The notes below the pieces were generated by a model. The model was not told where the DNA came from. It saw only the letters and a list, made by a program, of their open reading frames with translations, and searched no databases. Shown here piece by piece: positions 61,672-64,000 of a stretch of DNA of 64,000 nucleotides (positions are counted from its first letter, which is position 1; every line of letters starts with the position of its first letter). A program made the position numbers and the translations under genes. Source of the DNA: JAVEDQ01 sp963783105. Its GTDB lineage: Bacteria; Actinomycetota; Actinomycetes; Frankiales; Frankiaceae. Where the stretch lies: assembly GCA_963783105.1 (NCBI GenBank), contig CAWAMI010000007.1, positions 930,001 to 994,000 of the forward strand. The letters are read 5' to 3'.

Positions 61672-63036
61672 TCAGCCACTCGTTCCCGCGGTTCCGAGCC
61701 GTTCGAGGAGCAGGGACTCCGCGAGGCACGCCTTCTCCCACATGCCGAGGTGCAGGCTCTCGTCGATGCCGTGCCAGCGCGACGCCGGGTCGCCGACGCC
61801 GGTGACGAGCACCGTCGCACCCGGGAAGGTCCGGGCGAACTCGGCGATGAACGGGATCGACCCGCCGATGCCCGTCTCCACCACGTCGGCGCCGTAGGCG
61901 TCGGCGAACGCTCCGCGGGCGAGGTCGTAGGTGTCGCCGACCGCGTCCAGGGCGAACGGCTCGCCGGACGAGCCGGGCGTGACGTGGACCTGGGCGCCCC
62001 ACGGCGCGTGCCGCTTCAGGTGCTGGGTCAGCGCGGCGGTCGCGCGTGCCGCGTCGTCGCCGGGCGCGAGCCGCAGGCTCACCTTGGCGCGGGCGACCGG
62101 GAGCAGAACGTTGGACGCCACCGCGACGGCCGGCGCGTCGATGCCGAGCACCGAGATCGCCGGCTTGTGCCAGAGCCGGTCGGGCAGGGTGCCGCTGCCG
62201 ATCAGCTCGACTGCGGGGCAGAGCCCGGCGTCGGCGGCGAACACCCCGGCGTCCTGGTCCGGGGACGCTCTGCCTGCGAAATTCGGGCGTCCGACGACGA
62301 GCCCGTCGACGGCGACGTCGCCCGCCTCGTCGTGCAGCGTGGCGAGCAGCCGGCACAGGCCGGTGAGGGCATCCGGCACCGCCCCGCCGAACATGCCGGA
62401 GTGCACCGGCTGGGCGAGCGTCCGGACCTCGACCGTCACGTCGGTCAGGCCGCGGAGGCTGGTGGTGAACGACGGCACGTCGACCGCCGCGTTCGCCGAG
62501 TCCGCGATGACGATGACGTCGGAGCGGAGCCGGTCCACGTTCTCCGCGAGCAGATCGGTCAGGGTCGGCGAGCCGATCTCCTCCTCGCCCTCGACGAACA
62601 GCACGACGCCCACCGGCGGGCGCCCACGGAAGGCGCGGAGCACGGCGAGGTGCATCAGGACCCCCGCCTTGTCGTCCGCGGCGCCGCGGCCGTAGAGGCG
62701 GCCGTCGCGTTCGGTGGGGGAGAAGGGCGGGGAACTCCAGTCCTCGAGCGGGCCCGTGGGCTGAACGTCGAGGTGGGCGTAGAGCAGCACCGTCGGGGCG
62801 CCGGCGGGAGCCGGCCAGGACGCGATGACGGCGGGAGCGCCGCCGCCGGCGGAGACGATGGCGACGTCCGCCGCCCCGGCGTCCGACGCCCAGGCCGACA
62901 CCTGCTCGGCCGCGGCGCGGATGTCGTCGGCGTGCGCGGTCGGGTCGGCGGAGATCGTGGGGACGCGCACCAGCGACTCGAGGTCACGCCGGGCTCCGGC
63001 GAGGACGTCCGGCAGGGTGGCACGCACGTCGGTCAT
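61672..63036 (-). CDS. M20-family metallopeptidase (dipeptidase)
   Basis: The 454-residue protein has zinc ligands in LLYAHLDVQPTG and GRGAADDKAG, the catalytic glutamates in VEGEEEIGSP, and the dimerisation lid insert. Full length for ArgE/DapE/CPG2-type dipeptidases, which hydrolyse dipeptides or N-acyl amino acids in the cytoplasm. The ATG at 63036 fits the family. It ends 106 bp from the convergent cupin gene. Confidence 0.92.
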   Translation of the reverse strand: MTDVRATLPDVLAGARRDLESLVRVPTISADPTAHADDIRAAAEQVSAWASDAGAADVAIVSAGGGAPAVIASWPAPAGAPTVLLYAHLDVQPTGPLEDWSSPPFSPTERDGRLYGRGAADDKAGVLMHLAVLRAFRGRPPVGVVLFVEGEEEIGSPTLTDLLAENVDRLRSDVIVIADSANAAVDVPSFTTSLRGLTDVTVEVRTLAQPVHSGMFGGAVPDALTGLCRLLATLHDEAGDVAVDGLVVGRPNFAGRASPDQDAGVFAADAGLCPAVELIGSGTLPDRLWHKPAISVLGIDAPAVAVASNVLLPVARAKVSLRLAPGDDAARATAALTQHLKRHAPWGAQVHVTPGSSGEPFALDAVGDTYDLARGAFADAYGADVVETGIGGSIPFIAEFARTFPGATVLVTGVGDPASRWHGIDESLHLGMWEKACLAESLLLERLGTAGTSG

Positions 63037-63089
63037 GGACGCCACGCTAGGCCCCGTCGGATGACCGCGCGGGTGGGGGCGACGACGGC

Positions 63090-63965
63090 TCAGGAACCGA
63101 GTTCGGCCGCCCAGGGCGGGTCGGCGCCCGCCCGGCTGCACGTGATGGCGCTGACCTCGACGGCCCGGGCGAGCGCGGCCTCGAGCGAGCCCGGCAGGTC
63201 GTCGAGGTCGAGGACCGACAGCAGTCCGCCGGTGAACGAGTCGCCCGCCCCGACCGTGTCGACGACCTCGACGGACCGGCCCGGTACCTCGACGACGTCC
63301 CCGCCCGCTGGGATGCCCAACGCCCCGTGCGGGCCGCGGGTGATGACGGTCAGAGGCCGGTCCCACTCCCGCGCCACCTCGACCGGGTCGGCGCCGGGGT
63401 GCGTCCACTCGAGGTCCTCGTCGCTCACCTTCACGACGGTCGCCGCCGCCAGGAGCGGGTCGAGCCGCTGCCGGTACGTCGCCCGGTCGCCGAGCAGGCC
63501 GGGACGGACATTGGGGTCGAGGACCAGCGGCCGACCGCTCGCGCGGGCCCACGCGCCGACCGCGTCGGCGCCGGGCGGAAGCGCGATGGCGAGCGATCCG
63601 AGCACCACCGCCCGGACCTCGGGGCCGGGGCTGGGGAGCTCGTCGATGGTCCATTGCCAGTCGGCCGCCCCCTGCCAGTAGAAGCCGTACTGGGCGCGCC
63701 CGTCGGCGTCGAGGGTGGCGACGGCGAGCGTCGTCGGCTCGGGCACCGCCACGGCGGCCGACAGGTCGATCCCGCTGTCGGTCAGGTGGCTCCGGATCTG
63801 CGCCCCGAAGGCGTCCGTCGACAGGCGTGCGGCCAGCTGCACCGGGGTGCCCAACCGCCCGAGCGTGACCGCCGTGTTGGCCGGGCCGCCGCCCGGTCGC
63901 GCCAGGTAGCTGCCGTCGGCGCGACCGACGAGATCGATCAGCGCTTCTCCGCAGACCAACAGCAT
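63090..63965 (-). CDS. PfkB-family carbohydrate kinase (fructokinase-like)
   Basis: The 291-residue protein has LLVCGEALIDLVG at the start, the substrate-site glycine motif RPGGGPANTAVTLGRLG, and the C-terminal catalytic signature DTVGAGDSFTGGLL with the general-base aspartate. It would phosphorylate a sugar, most likely fructose, with ATP. The ATG at 63965 is preferred to the GTG at 63971 by distance from AGGA. The upstream edge of the gene is complete, 35 bp before the window end. Confidence 0.92.
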   Translation of the reverse strand: MLLVCGEALIDLVGRADGSYLARPGGGPANTAVTLGRLGTPVQLAARLSTDAFGAQIRSHLTDSGIDLSAAVAVPEPTTLAVATLDADGRAQYGFYWQGAADWQWTIDELPSPGPEVRAVVLGSLAIALPPGADAVGAWARASGRPLVLDPNVRPGLLGDRATYRQRLDPLLAAATVVKVSDEDLEWTHPGADPVEVAREWDRPLTVITRGPHGALGIPAGGDVVEVPGRSVEVVDTVGAGDSFTGGLLSVLDLDDLPGSLEAALARAVEVSAITCSRAGADPPWAAELGS

Positions 63966-64000
63966 CAGCACATCCTGTCAGCGCGAATGGCCCGGGGGTT

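Overview
The window is GC-rich, gene-dense chromosomal DNA from an actinomycete. GTG starts are frequent, genes often overlap by ATGA or GTGA, and the gene order is one known from Actinomycetota: ftsK, rimO, pgsA, cinA, clgR and pspA, then DUF3046, recA, recX, rny, miaB, miaA, dapF, hflX, lexA, a LysM protein, nrdR and nrdJ. Three DinB/maleylpyruvate-isomerase-fold proteins fit a mycothiol-producing host. The family cannot be fixed from the sequence alone. I see no rRNA, tRNA, CRISPR array, prophage, transposase or plasmid function.

Region 1 (1-12.7 kb) is housekeeping: a probable RNase J tail, a DMT-type membrane protein, the FtsK translocase, a GNAT acetyltransferase, a RodZ-like HTH membrane protein, RimO (broken by an apparent one-base frameshift), PgsA, CinA, ClgR, a thioesterase, PspA and a Nei-type DNA glycosylase. 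A perfect 18-bp inverted repeat lies upstream of pspA. Region 2 (12.7-20.5 kb) carries a 1616-residue Lhr helicase, a GH3 lipoprotein and a proline-rich membrane protein. Region 3 (20.5-37 kb) is the recA to nrdJ block. LexA boxes lie before recA and twice between lexA and the divergent LysM gene, which matches the mycobacterial chiZ and corynebacterial divS arrangement. An EAL phosphodiesterase gene sits between miaA and dapF. A cluster of DnaA-box-like sites and a candidate NrdR box precede nrdR. Two consecutive hairpins follow nrdJ.

Region 4 (37-52.7 kb) is accessory: a small unknown protein, VOC proteins, a GAP-family membrane protein, a LapA-type protein, a membrane LPG-synthetase-like protein followed by two convergent and overlapping rhomboid-like proteins, a stand-alone ATP-dependent DNA ligase, an isochorismatase-fold protein lacking its cysteine, a duplicated PRC-barrel protein, an unknown protein, a secreted lipase, a PIG-V-type mannosyltransferase, an HtrA-like protease and an aquaporin. 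A 75-bp direct repeat with internal dyad symmetry fills the mannosyltransferase/protease spacer. Region 5 (51-64 kb) is metabolic: a flavin-type oxidoreductase, a fused FAD/Fe-S 2-hydroxyacid dehydrogenase, two DinB-fold proteins around a TetR regulator, a phospholipase-C-like phosphoesterase preceded by a 59-codon ORF, a WS/DGAT acyltransferase, a cupin, an M20 peptidase and a PfkB kinase.

The clearest functional circuit is SOS and dNTP control (recA, recX, lexA, LysM protein, nrdR, nrdJ). No complete undescribed system is evident. The best leads are the 75-bp repeat pair, the rhomboid/LPG-synthetase cluster, the pspA-upstream inverted repeat, the nrdR-upstream box cluster and the coupled small ORF at the phosphoesterase.
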